From the NCBI GenBank assembly GCA_037974665.1, contig CM075780.1:7315768-7379767 (forward strand): 64,000 nucleotides of DNA. The letters run 5' to 3'. How positions within the stretch are numbered: position 1 is the stretch's first letter; every line of letters starts with the position of its first letter. Made by a program: the position numbers and the translations under genes. The notes beneath the pieces are model-generated. The model saw nothing but the letters and a program-made list of their open reading frames with translations. It had not been told where the DNA came from and did no database searches. Of the stretch, positions 1 through 11,359 are shown one piece after another. Source of the stretch: Ehretia macrophylla (taxonomy: Eukaryota > Streptophyta > Magnoliopsida > Boraginales > Ehretiaceae).

Positions 1-87
1 GTAAGAAATGACCAAGTCGTACAAATAGCATAGAAGAATTAGGTCATTCCCTAGTCTAGCCTCCATAGGTCGGGTTGGGGCGTGACA
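1..87 (+). repeat. 3' end of the 5' LTR
   Basis: Matches the end of the 3' LTR at about 6392-6478 almost base for base and closes with GGGGCGTGACA, the CA terminus typical of LTRs. The primer-binding site follows 13 bases later. Confidence 0.93.
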
Positions 88-100
88 CCTTATATTAGAA

Positions 101-112
101 TGGTATCAGAGC
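101..112 (+). other. Primer-binding site (initiator Met tRNA)
   Basis: TGGTATCAGAGC is complementary to the 3' end of plant initiator methionine tRNA, the usual primer for minus-strand synthesis in plant Ty3/gypsy and Ty1/copia elements. It lies shortly after the LTR end at 87. Confidence 0.93.
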
Positions 113-2945
113 TTAGTTTACTAACTAGGCATTAGTCGGGTTCAACTCTCGGACCGTAGGTAGAAGCCCTAAGATAATTATGATATCTTGTTTGTATGTG
201 TTAATGTGTGCTAATGTGCTTTAATTGTTTTGAACATCGAATATTATGTGCCTTTGCGGACCATATGTATTCTATATCATGCACACCGACACGTCCTCAA
301 TAATGCATGCATGCTTTTATACTCCTTCCTTGATATATGTGCATGTTATATAACCGTGAATGACTGTTTATACACATAGATAGTTAGGATTAGGACTTTC
401 AGGGAAGTGAATTTGTGCAAGACGAACGAAAAGGCTCGGTTAGAGATTTCTCGCATCTTCACAGGTACTCGATTGATCGTATGTATTATTGGATATGCAT
501 ATATATACAATGCGTAGCACAGGTATAATTGCTGAGGTAAAATTATCTTCTTATCTTTGGAATACACATGCCTATGATTAAGTTATCAATTTTATAGCTA
601 TAAAGTTCTTGATTCTGTTAAACCGTTCTTCTAATTATGGTTCAAGAATAAAGTTAAGGACATACAACTTTTCTTAGATATAAGAATATACTATTGGACA
701 TGTGGAGTAGTATATATATGTTCATATGCTTATAATGGAAGTTTGACTTAGGAGTTGCTTTTGAATTAAATTCTTATATCTTAAAATGGTATAATAGACT
801 ATTTATATGATTGAATCCTTACTTGATTAGAATTAAGCATCGTTGAACCTAATAAGGTGTATACTAGCGAGTTTCAAGTTCACTCAATGGTAAGATCGTG
901 ACCTAGAAATTAAGAGATGAATTCGTAGAAATTGACGATAGGGGTTAGATTATTAAGGCATGAATAGTGTGTTTAAGTAACTTAACAATGGATAACCCCA
1001 AGACATGTAGGCAACTCTGGAGACTAAGTTTAACAAGGTTGATGAATCTTTAGTATAACAAGATATGGGAATGTTGGAATCGAGGAATTCACGTAACTAG
1101 AACTCGTGTTCGGAAGACTACACCTAAATGTTAGGTCAAATAGAAGTGTAAGGTATTGAATTATGCATTAGATGACTAACGTTGCTAAAGGTCCTAAGTT
1201 GAATATCGGTGATATTTAGAATCATGGTATTAATTTGGTGCCTCTCGGATTTAGTTGTGATTATGCAAAGTATGTCATTCTATGCACTTGTTGTTTGGAT
1301 GCCCTAGAGGATGTTAGAAATCATATATCCCTAAATAAGACCGATGGACCTAGTATATAAAACATGGAAATGAGATTAAAGCATCTGGTTACAAAGTGGA
1401 GTCGTTAGGGTATGATTAGTAATCCTAAATAGCTAATAGTGAGTATGCATGATGATTCATGGTGAACCCTAGGACCTAAGGTCGATGAGTCTTGATGCTC
1501 TTAGTTAGTTGAACATGTAAATGAGAAGAGTGAGATTTCATGTAGTTAAGATAGAGATGAATTAGAGTCATAATGACCCAAGAGACTATTGTTAGACCAC
1601 CGTATCTATGTGCACCGTTTCACATCTAGAAACTAGCGATTGGTAGACTTCGAATTGTGGTCGTTGAATAGAGGGGTGAATCTTGTAGTGATAGTTAAAT
1701 GAGTGGTTGATTACTTTTGAAGTTCTATTAGGTTATGTTGAAGGATGCCTCGTGGTCATAATTCTTATGTTGATACAACCTTGAAGTTATCTCGTGTAAG
1801 TATTTTATGAGCTCGATCATTTCGGTACCCATTTATAGTCCTAGGATTGTTGTTGTTTGGCCGATAACCTAGTGGAGCATTGATATCACTTACATGGCTA
1901 TGGCCCTAGCTTAGTAACATTAATGTTGAAGATATATTGGCGGGCATTAAGTGTTCGAAGGAATGACTAGGTCGCTAAGTGAGTAGGACCATTATCTTCT
2001 TAAGTATGATGTAACCTTGGATTGAGGTGAGTGAAATTTATTTGAGATTCAAACTATTCACCTTAGGAGTCTTGGTTAAGATTAAAGAAATTCTGAAGCC
2101 TCGTGACTTGAAGATAGGGATTTGGATAAGAAAATAAATTGTGGATTACGAGTTGATGAATTTACTTGTAAGAGTTGAACTAGTGCGACATGATCAGTTT
2201 ACCCATGCAATTTCGATGGCAGTTGTTGGTGGTACCTAATAAATCTTAGAGTTTGAGTTTAACGAATCTCAATGGTCTTTCTTCTTGATTACGAGCTTGA
2301 AGGTTAACGAAGCTGGGGAAGAATGTTAATGAATAGGAGCCTGTAACCGGGAAACTAGTCATTAGAAGATTTGCTAATCTAATGTACCTACGAGATAAGG
2401 ACTATGATACTATCGATAGATGACGATTTGAGATGGATTAGTTTGTTTGGTGAGTTCTTCTTGAAAATAGGGTCGTATTGTGGAAATAATTCATAACATG
2501 TCTATGACCTATGTGATATCAGTTTTAAAGCTAGTAGATAAGATATGTAAATCGGATATAGACCTGTTATCTTGAAATTAGCGTATGTCACCAAAGGATC
2601 ATAGTATTATGGTGATATTCCTTTTTGAAGTATGGAGGCGAGTTTGATACAACATGAGTCATGATTCTGGAGTTATAGTTATATAGTTAGAATACCGATG
2701 CAGCTTTGATGACTACGTTTGAAGACTCTAACCTTAGTTAATGAACTTGACCTTAAGATCAAATGGAAGGAATAGAGTCGTTCAAAGAAAAGAACTGTAA
2801 TTGTGAAGGTCACACCGAACTAAATGATTGGAGAAACATAAGAAGTGAATTGGTTGAGGTAAAATATCACCAAACACGGGACGAACCGGAGTAGGAAGAA
2901 TAACAAGGGTCATAATCCGTCTAAATGACCTCAATAGGCAAGAAT

Positions 2946-2981
2946 GAATTTCGGGATGAAATTCTTTTGAGGAGGGGAGGA
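2946..2981 (+). other. Palindrome and polypurine tract before the 3' LTR
   Basis: An inverted repeat, GAATTTCG-GGA-TGAAATTC (2946-2964), is followed by a T-run and the purine tract GAGGAGGGGAGGA (2969-2981), directly before TGTGAGGCC. The tract primes plus-strand DNA synthesis. The palindrome recurs at the same place in every element of this window. Confidence 0.88.
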
Positions 2982-5900
2982 TGTGAGGCCCGACCCCGAA
3001 TAATGTGTATTACCTTGATTTGCGTGCCATAGACCAAGAATTATATGACTGACCTTGGATTACGTGCCCTATCTTGGTTTTCGTGCATGCCTCGTCATTC
3101 GTGCCTTGACCTAGAATTATGTGCCCTAATCCTCGACTTACGTGCCCCGACTTCGAATTGCGTGCGTTATCTCGTTTTGTGTGTTCTGACCTTGAATTGT
3201 GTGTCCTAACCTAGGTTTAAGAGTCGTACCTCAATTTACGTGCATTGCATTGAATTACATGCCTTGTATTGGTTTACGTACATTTACCTAGGGTTGCATG
3301 CATTTGCATTGGAATCCGTGCATTTATCTTGAATTACATGCCTTACCTTGTAGTTCGTGTCTACCCCGTGATTCGTGCCCCGTATTGATTTCAGTGCGTG
3401 CCTCGTAGTGCATACCCTAAACCTCGAACTGTGTGCCGACACGCTAACCAATAAAGAATCCTACACAAAGCACTAGACGATTAAATAATCCTACACAATC
3501 CACTAACCAATATTATATTCCTAATTCAAATATCTACAAAACCCACTAACTATAAAATATTCTATTCTACCCAACATTCTCTTACACCATGTCATGCTTT
3601 TCCTTGCACCTATGCACTATTTTACTAACACCCAAGCTCACTTTCTTGTCCCTCTCAACCCAAATGCTAAAACAATTCAAAAGATGCTCAAAAGATGACA
3701 CAAAATCAGATTTTCCAAAGCTCAAGGCCAACACATAAGCCAATGCTCACAAACAACTCTTCAAACATTCATTTTTCTCTCAAAACTCTCCCATTCTCTC
3801 TCCTTCTCTCTCATTTTCGACCATGGCTACTCCTTGAGCATTCAAGACTCCTAACAACTCTCTAAGCCTCTCCCAAGCTCGGCCATAGCAAGCACAAGCA
3901 AGCAACATAGCAAGAAAACTCACACAAAGCTCAAAAACAAGGATTTTGTGCTCATTAGCTAGATCTTCAAAGAGGTAAGGGCTAAAACTTCTTGAAAAGC
4001 TTTCAAAATACACATGCATGCCTTTAAATTTCTATATTTACTTCTGGACTTGTGATATATGTGTGTTCATGAGCTTTTGTAAACATGCATGGCAAGATAT
4101 TTGGCTAGAATGTGATGTTAGATGAAATTGTGTATGGGACAGCCTTCTGTCTTTTTGCAAGGTGATTTTGACCAGGTAAATGATGTTGAAAATGCGTGAA
4201 AATTAGAAGGCAACTAGTTTTGCCAGTTATGAACACTTTTAGAAGAAATAGGCCAAAGCTAATTTTGACTCTAAGGTCTTCAAAATGGCAAAATATTAAA
4301 ATGTATCCAAATCTGGAAAATCTGGGAAAATGAAGCAGGTTTTGGCAGATTCACTGTCCTTGTAGAATGAACCAGTTTTGACTTAGTAAATGATATCCAA
4401 AATGCATTAAATTTGGTATTCTGATATATTTTTCAGTTCTGGACATTTTTGTAAGAAATGGACTAAGGCTAAATCTGACCCTAAGGTCCTCAAAAACGAC
4501 AAGTATTGAAATGTGTGCAAATCTGGACAGTTTTGTGTAGTCTCACGGTTTTGGCTATAACTCTTGAACCCGAACTCCAAATGATGCGAGGTTTGTTTCT
4601 GAATTTACTTCACTCCTTAAGCTTTAATTTGAAATCTTGTTCACTGGAATTGGAGTTTTTTTTCTTGTCTCAATGATTGTGAGAAAACAGTCCATTGCAG
4701 TAAGGTTTTCATCTAGTGATATGCTTAGAAAAATTATTGTAACTTCTTTTGTTGTATTAAATGCTTGGGATTGTGGCATTTGGATGTTGTGTGGACTGTT
4801 TTGAATGTTGTGGGTGTTTGAATTAATCGATGCATGGCTTGAGTTTGATTACGAGATGACTTGGGATTTAATTGCACGGGTAAGAACAGATTGAAACCCT
4901 AGTGACTAGGTAAATTCGCTAAGTTGTTGATCCTATGGATATCGTGTTTGATTATGAAATTAGTAGGCTGCCCGTAGTTGCCCTCATAGCCCTAAAAGTG
5001 ATTTCGATGATTACATGTTGACAAGTTGGCCTTTCTTGCACCCGGTTCCACGTAGATGTCGTTGCATGTTGAATAATCTTATTATTGATTACGTGAACTT
5101 CGAAATGAGTTATATGACTTGATTTACATGTGTTACAAGGCTGTCCGTTTAATGTTCATATAACTCCATGTGCTTTTCAAGTGAAATTACTTGTCTTATC
5201 ATGCCTCGCTTGTTTACTTGTCAATGTGCAATCTTACGACTGCTCGGAGGTAACCTACTTTGTTGTCCTCCTAATGTGATATTTTACATGTCATAAATGT
5301 GCATTGCATACAAGGTTGCAACATTTCATTCTGGCGTGGTAGCGTTCATGCACACCGGGCGGCATCGGGCTTGCCGGTGTAACCGTGACTACCATTGTCC
5401 AATTCCCTCTCTCGCTTGGGGGCTAGACTTCCTCGGAGAGTTGGGTCGTAGGATTTTGGGGTACATCCGGAGTACACCCATTTGGCGTGATAAGGGGATG
5501 ATTTGAAGTCGGCCGCAACAACTGATACTGGAAATGAACTTAGAGCAAAAGCTCGCCGTATCCTTTTTACTATGTGTATAAGTACTCTCGCTTGGTTCTT
5601 GGAGGACCTCGGGGAAGAAAGACGGGTAATTGTATTCTTTTACTTTTATATTACATTATGTACTTACTTGTGATATATGTCATGCTTGCAAAAAGGGTTT
5701 TCATAAGTTGAACCGGAAAAAGAGTTTTAAAACTTATTTCTCGTTCCCCTTTGCTGAGTTCATAAGGACTCACCCTCTTTTATCATCTCAGGTGAAGAAG
5801 ACGAGGAACAGGTACCCGAGGACAACGTGCCTTTTGATGATTCCTTGAAATGATTGCTTGCCCTACGTGCCTTTCTTGATAGTGGCTGTTTTGTGAACGT

Positions 5901-6478
5901 TGTGTTTGCTTTGAAGAATATTTATTTTGTTGATGTAAATGACCCCGTTGTAATTTGGGTCTAATTTTGGATTGTACTATCTATAACCGAACGAACTCCT
6001 TATTTGGTTATTGTTTTATTGTCTTGATTAGTAGTTATCATAGGGGTTTAAACCACTAGGTGAATAATCAACAAAGTTAACTCTATCTAACTCCACTTAG
6101 GTACTAATTCTTAAGCTAAAGGATAATAGTTACGTGCATGATAGGGGTAAATTGAAAAATAAACGGGACATAGTTATCATGCTAGGTTATAAGTCAAACG
6201 AGACTTCGAGATAACAAGTAGGCATATCTATTGATAACAAAATAGGAAATTTTAGTTGGAATTGAATCGATGATTAAAGGTTTTGAGGTGTTTTAGAAAA
6301 TAGGTCAAATCAAAGGTCTTAAATATAGCCGTCATACTGCCGGATTTTCGAAAAATCTTTTGGAATTCTAAATCAACGTTAAGTATTTATCGTAAGAAAT
6401 GACCAAGTCGTACAAATAGCATAGAAGAATTAGGTCATTCCCTAGTCTAGCCTCCATAGGTCGGGTTGGGGTGTGACA
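2982..6478 (+). repeat. Complete 3' LTR of the left LARD-like element (3497 bp)
   Basis: Bounded by TGTGAGGCC and GTGACA. The first ~450 bases hold many variants of a short motif of the type TTGCGTGCC/TTACGTGCC. A hairpin with CACCGG/CCGGTG arms lies at 5353-5379. ATAAGGACTCACCCTC at about 5762 is followed by a CTCAG and a 63-nt acidic reading frame (5791-5853). The small reading frames on either strand are not supported as genes. It is related to, but clearly diverged from, the 3.59-kb LTRs of the gag-pol chain. Confidence 0.9.
5791..5853 (+). other. Acidic 20-codon reading frame inside the LTR
   Basis: Reads GEEDEEQVPEDNVPFDDSLK and stops at TGA; the same frame and length occur in the chain LTRs. 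There is no in-frame ATG upstream before a stop. It follows a pyrimidine-rich stretch ending in CTCAG, which resembles a 3' splice site. Whether it is translated is unknown; it could also be conserved as RNA or DNA sequence of the R region. Confidence 0.45.
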
Positions 6479-6570
6479 CCAGATCCCATCAGAACTCCGA
6501 AGTTAAGCGTGCTTGGGCGAGAGTAGTACTAGGATGGGTGACCCCCTTCGGAAGTCCTCGTGTTGCACCC
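6479..6570 (+). pseudogene. 5S rRNA gene, 5' part cut off by the LTR element
   Basis: Begins at about nucleotide 27 of the 5S gene (CCAGATCCCATCAG) directly after the LTR end at 6478, and keeps the internal promoter boxes through CACCC. The first part of the gene should lie left of the element, outside the window. Extrapolating 26 bases back gives 679 bp to the next copy, so the register is normal. Confidence 0.93.
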
Positions 6571-7131
6571 CCTTTTTCATGTTTTTTGCCCGTTTTAGCC
6601 TTGCCAAGATGCTTTATCCCTTATATTTACATTCTCGAGTCCAACGACATCTTGGGCAAGACAACTTTGCATCGCGTTGTGGTTGGGCATGTAAACCGAG
6701 GACGTGTGGCCTGTGAATAGGTCTCCGTCGCTCCGGTGCCCATAACTTTTGATCCGTAAGGTGTTATGGGGCGCACAACATACCGTTGGAAAGCTCTCCG
6801 GGAGCTCTTCGACGGGGGCAACAAGCTTGATCGGATGCGACTGTTTTCTGTTCCAAAAATTGAATGTTTTCATCAGTTTCGGGTCATTCTTCTACATTTT
6901 GCGCTATTTTTTAGACCCATGTCGTTCGTCGTGAGCCACAAAAAGGACAACAACCCAACTCGCGGAACATTGGAGGGCTTTACATGGCGTCGATATCACG
7001 TCTTGCGGTGATGTTGCATTGTTGAAGCAGATGGGCTTTTGATAAGCCCAATGGGCCTTTTGAATTGGTCGTCTCTCATGGTTGGGGCTGTGAACCGTCA
7101 ACACATAAGGGTTTTGCACCATCAACATGGA

Positions 7132-7250
7132 AGGTACGACCATACCAGTACTAATGTACAAGATCCCATCCGAACTCTGAATTTAAGCGCGCTTGGGCGA
7201 GAGTAGTACTAGGATGGGTGACCCCCTTCGGAAGTCCGCATGTTGCACCC
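7132..7250 (+). rRNA. 5S rRNA gene copy 1, strongly diverged
   Basis: 119 bp, aligned end to end with plant 5S rRNA. It departs at many sites: the start reads AGGTACGACC, box A reads TTTAAGCGCG, and box C has an extra base (CCCCCTTCGGAAG). Probably not functional. Transcription would be by RNA polymerase III from the internal A box, intermediate element and C box. Confidence 0.93.
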
Positions 7251-7812
7251 CTCTTTCCATTTTTTTTTTTGCCCCATTTAGCCTTGCAAGATGCTTTATC
7301 CCTCACATTTACATTCTCAAGTCCAATGGCATTTAGGCAAGACAACTTCGCATCGCGTAGAGGCTGGGCACGCAAACTGAGAATGTGGGGCTTGTGACTA
7401 GGTGTCCGTTACTCCGGTGCCCATAACTTTTCATCCGTAAGGAGTTATGGAGCGCACAATATACCATTGAAAAGCTCTCCAGGAGCTATATGATGGGGGC
7501 AACAAGCTTGCTCAGATGCGCTTGTTTTATGTTTCGAAAATCGAATGTTTTCAACAGTTTCAGGCCACTTTTCTTCTTTATGCAATGTTTTTTAGGCCCG
7601 TGTCGTTCGTCGTGACCCGTGAAAAGGGCGACAACCCAAATCGTAGAACATTGGAGTGCTATACAACACGTCGATATCACGTCTTGCAGTGATGATGCGT
7701 TGTTGAAGCAGATGGGCTTTCGATAAACCCAATGGGCCTTTTGAATGGGTTGTCTCTCTTGGTTGGGACTGTGAACCGTCAACACATAAGGGCTTTGCAC
7801 CATCAACATGAA

Positions 7813-7930
7813 AAGTATGATCATACCAGTACTAATGCACTAGATTCCATCAGAACTCCGAAGTTAAGTGTGCTTAGGCGAGAGTAGAACAAGAATGGAT
7901 GACGCCTTGGGAAGTCCTCGTGTTGCACCC
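7813..7930 (+). rRNA. 5S rRNA gene copy 2, strongly diverged
   Basis: 118 bp. Changes hit the promoter core (AGTAGAACAAGAATGGATGACGCC region) and several C-to-T sites (GATTCC, TTAAGTGTG). Probably a pseudogene, although full-length. Confidence 0.92.
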
Positions 7931-8491
7931 CCCTTTTCAATTTTTTTTGCCCCGTTTAGCCTTGCCAAGTTGCTTTATCCCACACATTTATATTCTCGAG
8001 TCCCACGGCATCTTGGGTAAAACAACTTCGCATCGCATAGAGACTGGGCACGCAAATCGAGGACATGAGATTTGTGACCAGGTTTTCGTCACTCTAGTGC
8101 CCATAACTTTTGATCCGTAAGGAGTTATATGGCGCGCAGCATACCGTTGGAAAGCTCTCTGGGAGCTCTATGACTGGGGCAGCAAGCCTGCTCGGCTGTA
8201 CCTATTTTCGGTAAAAAAAATCAAAATTTTCATCAGTTTTAGGCCACTTTTCTTCTTTTTGCACTGGTTTTTAGGCCCGTGTCGTTCGTCGTGAGTCGCG
8301 AAAAGGATGAGAACCCAACTCGCAGAACATTGGAGGGCTCTACTACGCATTGATATCACGTCTTACGATGATGCTGCGTTGTTGAAGCAGTTGGGCTCTC
8401 AATAAGCCCAATAGGCCATTTGAATGGGCCGTCTCTCCTGACTGGGGCTGTGAACCATTAACACATAAGGGCTTTGCACCATCAACATGGT

Positions 8492-8609
8492 GGGTGCGAT
8501 CATACCAGTACTAATGCACTAGATCCCATAAGAACTTCAAAGTTAAGCGTGCTTGGGCGAGAGTAGTACTAGGATGGGTAACCCCCTCGAAAGTCCTGGT
8601 GTTGCACCC
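8492..8609 (+). rRNA. 5S rRNA gene copy 3, diverged
   Basis: 118 bp with an intact start (GGGTGCGATC), box A and box C beginning GGATGGGTAA. Changes at ACTTCAAAG and CCTCGAAAG make function doubtful. A run of T interrupted by one A follows the gene, a usable Pol III terminator. Confidence 0.94.
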
Positions 8610-9171
8610 CCCTTTTTTATTTTTTTTGCCCCATTTAGCCTTGCCAAGATGTTTTATACCTCACATTTACATTCTCGAGTCCCATGGCATCTTGGGCCAG
8701 AAAACTTCGTATTGCGTAGAGGCTGGGTACGCAAACCGAGGACGTGGGGCATGTGATCAAGTCTGAGTCGCTCCGGTGCCCATAACTTTTGATCCGTCAG
8801 GAGTTATGGGGCACACAACATACCATTAGAAAGCTCTCCAAGAGCTCTACGATAGGGGCAACAAGCCTGCTTAGCTGTGCCTATTTTCTATTCCCAAAAT
8901 TGAACATTTTCATTAGTTTCGGGCAAGTTTTCTTCTTTTTATGTTGTTTTTTAGGCCCATGTCGTTCGTCATCAACTGCGAAAAGGATGACAATCCAACT
9001 CACGGAACATTGGAGGGCTCTACAATGTGTCGATATCACGTCTTGTAGTGATGCTGCGTTGTTGAAGCAGATGGACTGTCAATAAGCCCAATAGGCATTT
9101 TGAATGGGCCGACTCTCTTGGTTAGGGCTGTGAACCATCGACACATAAGGGCTTTGCACCATTAACATGAA

Positions 9172-9289
9172 GGGTGTGATCATACTAGTACTAATGCACC
9201 AGATCCTATCAGAACTCCGAAGTTAAGTGTGCTTGGGCCAGAGTAGTACTAGGATGGGTGACGCCCTAGGAAGTCCTTGTGTTGCACCC
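9172..9289 (+). rRNA. 5S rRNA gene copy 4, diverged
   Basis: 118 bp. Mostly C/T transitions relative to the array consensus (GGGTGTGATC, ATACTAG, GATCCTATC, TTAAGTGTG) plus CGCCCTAGG in box C. The bias to transitions fits decay of methylated cytosines. Confidence 0.94.
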
Positions 9290-9821
9290 TCTTTTTCAAT
9301 TTTTTTTGCCCCGTTTAGCCTTGCCAACTTGCTTTGTCCCTCACATTTATATCCTTGAGTCCCACGGCATCTTAGGCATGACAACTTCACATCGCGTAGA
9401 GGCTGGGCATGCAAACTGAGGATGTGGGGTCTATGACCTGGTTTTCGTCACTTCTGGGCCCATAACTTTTGATCCGTAAGGAGTTATGCGGAAAGCTCTC
9501 TGGGAACTCTACAACGGGGGTAGGAATCCTACTCGGCTAGTCCTGTTTACAGTAAACAAAATTGAACATTTTTATCAATTTTGGGCCACTTTTCTTCTTT
9601 TTGCCCTATTATTTAGGTTCGTGTCGTTCGTCGTCAGCCGCGAAAAGGACAAGAACCCAACTCGCGGAACATTGGAGGGCTCTAAAACCCGTCGATATCA
9701 CGTCTTAAGGTGATACTGCGTTGTTGAAGCAGATGGGCTGTCGATAAGCCCAATGGGCCATTTGAATGGGCCGTCTCTCTTGAACTGCCAATACATAAGG
9801 GATTTGCACCACCAACATGAC

Positions 9822-9939
9822 GGGTGCGATCATACCACCACTAATGCACCGGATCCCATCAGAACTCCGAAGTTAAGCGTGCTTGGGTGAGAGTAGTACT
9901 AGGATGGTTGACCCCTGGGGAAGTCCTTGTGTTACACCC
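9822..9939 (+). rRNA. 5S rRNA gene copy 5, near consensus
   Basis: 118 bp and one of the better copies of the left array. Boxes A and the intermediate element are close to consensus (TTGGGTGAG), while box C reads GGATGGTTGACCCCTGGGG. The unit ahead of it is 650 bp because of a small spacer deletion. Confidence 0.95.
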
Positions 9940-10482
9940 CCCTTTTCCTTTTTTTTTTTTTGCCCCGTTTAGCCTTGCCAAGATGCTTTATTCCTTACAT
10001 TTATATTCTCGAGTCCCACGGCATCTTGGGAAAGACAACTTCGCATCACGTAGAGGCTGGGCACGCAAACCGATGACGTGGGGCCTATGACCAGGTCTCT
10101 ATAGCTCTGGTGCCCATAAATTTTGATTCGTAAGAAGTTATAGGGAGCACAACATACCGTTGGAAAGCACTCCGGGAGATCTACGACGGGGACAACAAGT
10201 ATGCTCGGCTACGCCTATTTAATATTCCCAAAATTAAATGTTTTCATCTATTTTGGGCCACTTTTCTTCTTTTCGTGCTGTTTTTTAGGCTCGCCTCGTT
10301 CATCGTAAGCCCCGAAAAGGATTAGAACCCAACTCGCGGAACATTGGAGGGCCCTACAATGCGTTGATATCACATCTTGTGGTGATGCTGCATTGTTGCC
10401 AATAGGCCTTTTGAATGGGCCGTTTCTCTTGGCTGGGGCTGTGAACTGTCAACACATAAGGGCTTTGCATCATCAACATGAC

Positions 10483-10600
10483 GTGTGTGATCATACCAGT
10501 ACTAATGCATCGGATCAAATCAGAACTCCGAAGTTAAGCGTGCTTGGGCGATAGTAGTACTAGGATGGGTGACCCCCTGGGAAGTGCTCATGTTGCACCC
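10483..10600 (+). rRNA. 5S rRNA gene copy 6, diverged
   Basis: 118 bp. Box A and box C match consensus (GGATGGGTGACCCCCTGGGA), but the start is GTGTGTGATC and GATCAAATC replaces GATCCCATC. The spacer upstream lost about 20 bp near 10395. Confidence 0.94.
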
Positions 10601-11162
10601 CCCTTTTATTTTTTTTTTGCCCCATTTAGCCTTGCCAAGTTGCTTTATCCCTCACATTTATATTCTCGAGTCCCATGGCATCTTGGGCAAGACAACTTCG
10701 CATCGCGTAAAGACTCTGCATGTAAACCGAGGACGCGGGGCCTGTGACCAGGTCTCCGTCATTCCGGTGCCTATAACTTTTGATCCGTGAGGAGTTATGC
10801 GGCGCACAACATACCGTTCGAAAGCTCTCCAGGAGCTCTACAACCGGGGCAGCAATCCTGCTCGACTACACATATTTTCAAAATCCAAAATTGAATGTTT
10901 TCATCAGTTTCTGGGTACTTTTCTTCTTTTTATGCTATTTTTTAGGCCCGTATCCTTCGTTGTGAGTAGCGAAAAGGATGAGAACCCAAATCACTGAACA
11001 TTGGAGGGCTCTACAATGCGTCGATATCACGTCTTGTGGTGATGCAGCGTTGTTGAAGCAGATGGGCTGTCGATAAGCCTAATGGGCTTTTTGAATGGGC
11101 CGTCTCTCTTGGCTGGGGCTGTGAACTGTCAACACATAAGGGCTTTGCACCATCAACTTAAT

Positions 11163-11280
11163 GGGTGATATCATACCAGCACTAATGCACCGGATCCCAT
11201 CAAAACTCCGAAGTCAAGCGTGCTTGGGCGAGAGTAGTATGAGGACGGGTGACCCCCTGGGAAGTCCGCGTGTTGCACCC
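11163..11280 (+). rRNA. 5S rRNA gene copy 7, last before the chain
   Basis: 118 bp. Deviations include GGGTGATATC at the start, GTCAAGCG in box A and GTATGAGGACGGG in box C. Its spacer is interrupted at 11359 by the 36-kb element chain and resumes at 47536. Confidence 0.95.
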
Positions 11281-11354
11281 CCTTTTCAATTATTTTTGCC
11301 ATGTTTAGCCTTGCCAAGATGCTTTATCCCTCACATTTATATTCTCGAGTCCTA

Positions 11355-11359
11355 CGGTA
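11355..11359 (+). other. Left target-site duplication of the chain (CGGTA)
   Basis: Five spacer bases before LTR1. The partner is CTGTA at 47531-47535, one mismatch. Other spacers in the array read CACGGCATCTTGG at this point, so both sides derive from one target. Confidence 0.85.

Larger units (their letters stand above)
88..2981 (+). other. Non-coding interior of the left LARD-like element
   Basis: This 2.9-kb AT-rich stretch has only short chance reading frames with stops in all frames. I see no zinc knuckle, protease, reverse transcriptase, RNase H, integrase or chromodomain remnant. It is collinear with 59980-62688 at the right end of the window, which lacks an internal block of roughly 0.2 kb (left about 2015-2240). 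The conservation of a non-coding interior between two copies is the signature of a non-autonomous family rather than of one decayed coding element. Confidence 0.85.
1..6478 (+). mobile_element. Non-coding LTR retrotransposon (LARD-like), 5' end outside the window
   Basis: The right part of an LTR element is visible: the last 87 bases of the 5' LTR, a primer-binding site, an interior of about 2.9 kb, a polypurine tract, and a complete 3' LTR. The LTR ends at 87 and 6478 are nearly identical over about 86 bp (one C/T difference), so the pair belongs to one element and the insertion is fairly young. No gag or pol similarity and no long reading frame is present. PBS, polypurine tract and LTR termini (TGTGAGGCC...GTGACA) match those of the gag-pol elements further right, so movement by their proteins is likely (inference). 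The element ends inside a 5S rRNA gene, which resumes at 6479. Confidence 0.9.
6479..11359 (+). repeat. Left 5S rDNA array (about 680-bp units)
   Basis: Seven full-length 5S genes plus one 5'-truncated copy, all on the + strand, start 650-681 bp apart. Each ~560-bp spacer has the same order: T-rich terminator after CACCC; a conserved GTTTAGCCTTGCCAAG block; a CATAACT...AGTTATG inverted repeat; a block around TTTTTTAGGCCCGTGTCGTT; GATATCACGTCTTGCGGTGATG, a second small inverted repeat; and ACACATAAGGGCTTTGCACC just before the gene, giving a TATA-like stretch near -28 and usually C at -1. No protein gene is present; the small reading frames here are shadows of 5S and spacer. The array stops at the target duplication of the retrotransposon chain. 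Confidence 0.95.

Noticed and set aside
3780..4019. 79-codon minus-strand frame in the left LTR
   Set aside because: It lies in CT-rich LTR sequence on the opposite strand, is not kept in the other LTRs and shows no domain.
6479..11359. Cassandra-type TRIM elements, which carry 5S sequence in their LTRs
   Set aside because: The 5S genes here are in regular ~680-bp tandem units with a constant spacer, without TG...CA termini, PBS or polypurine tract around each copy.
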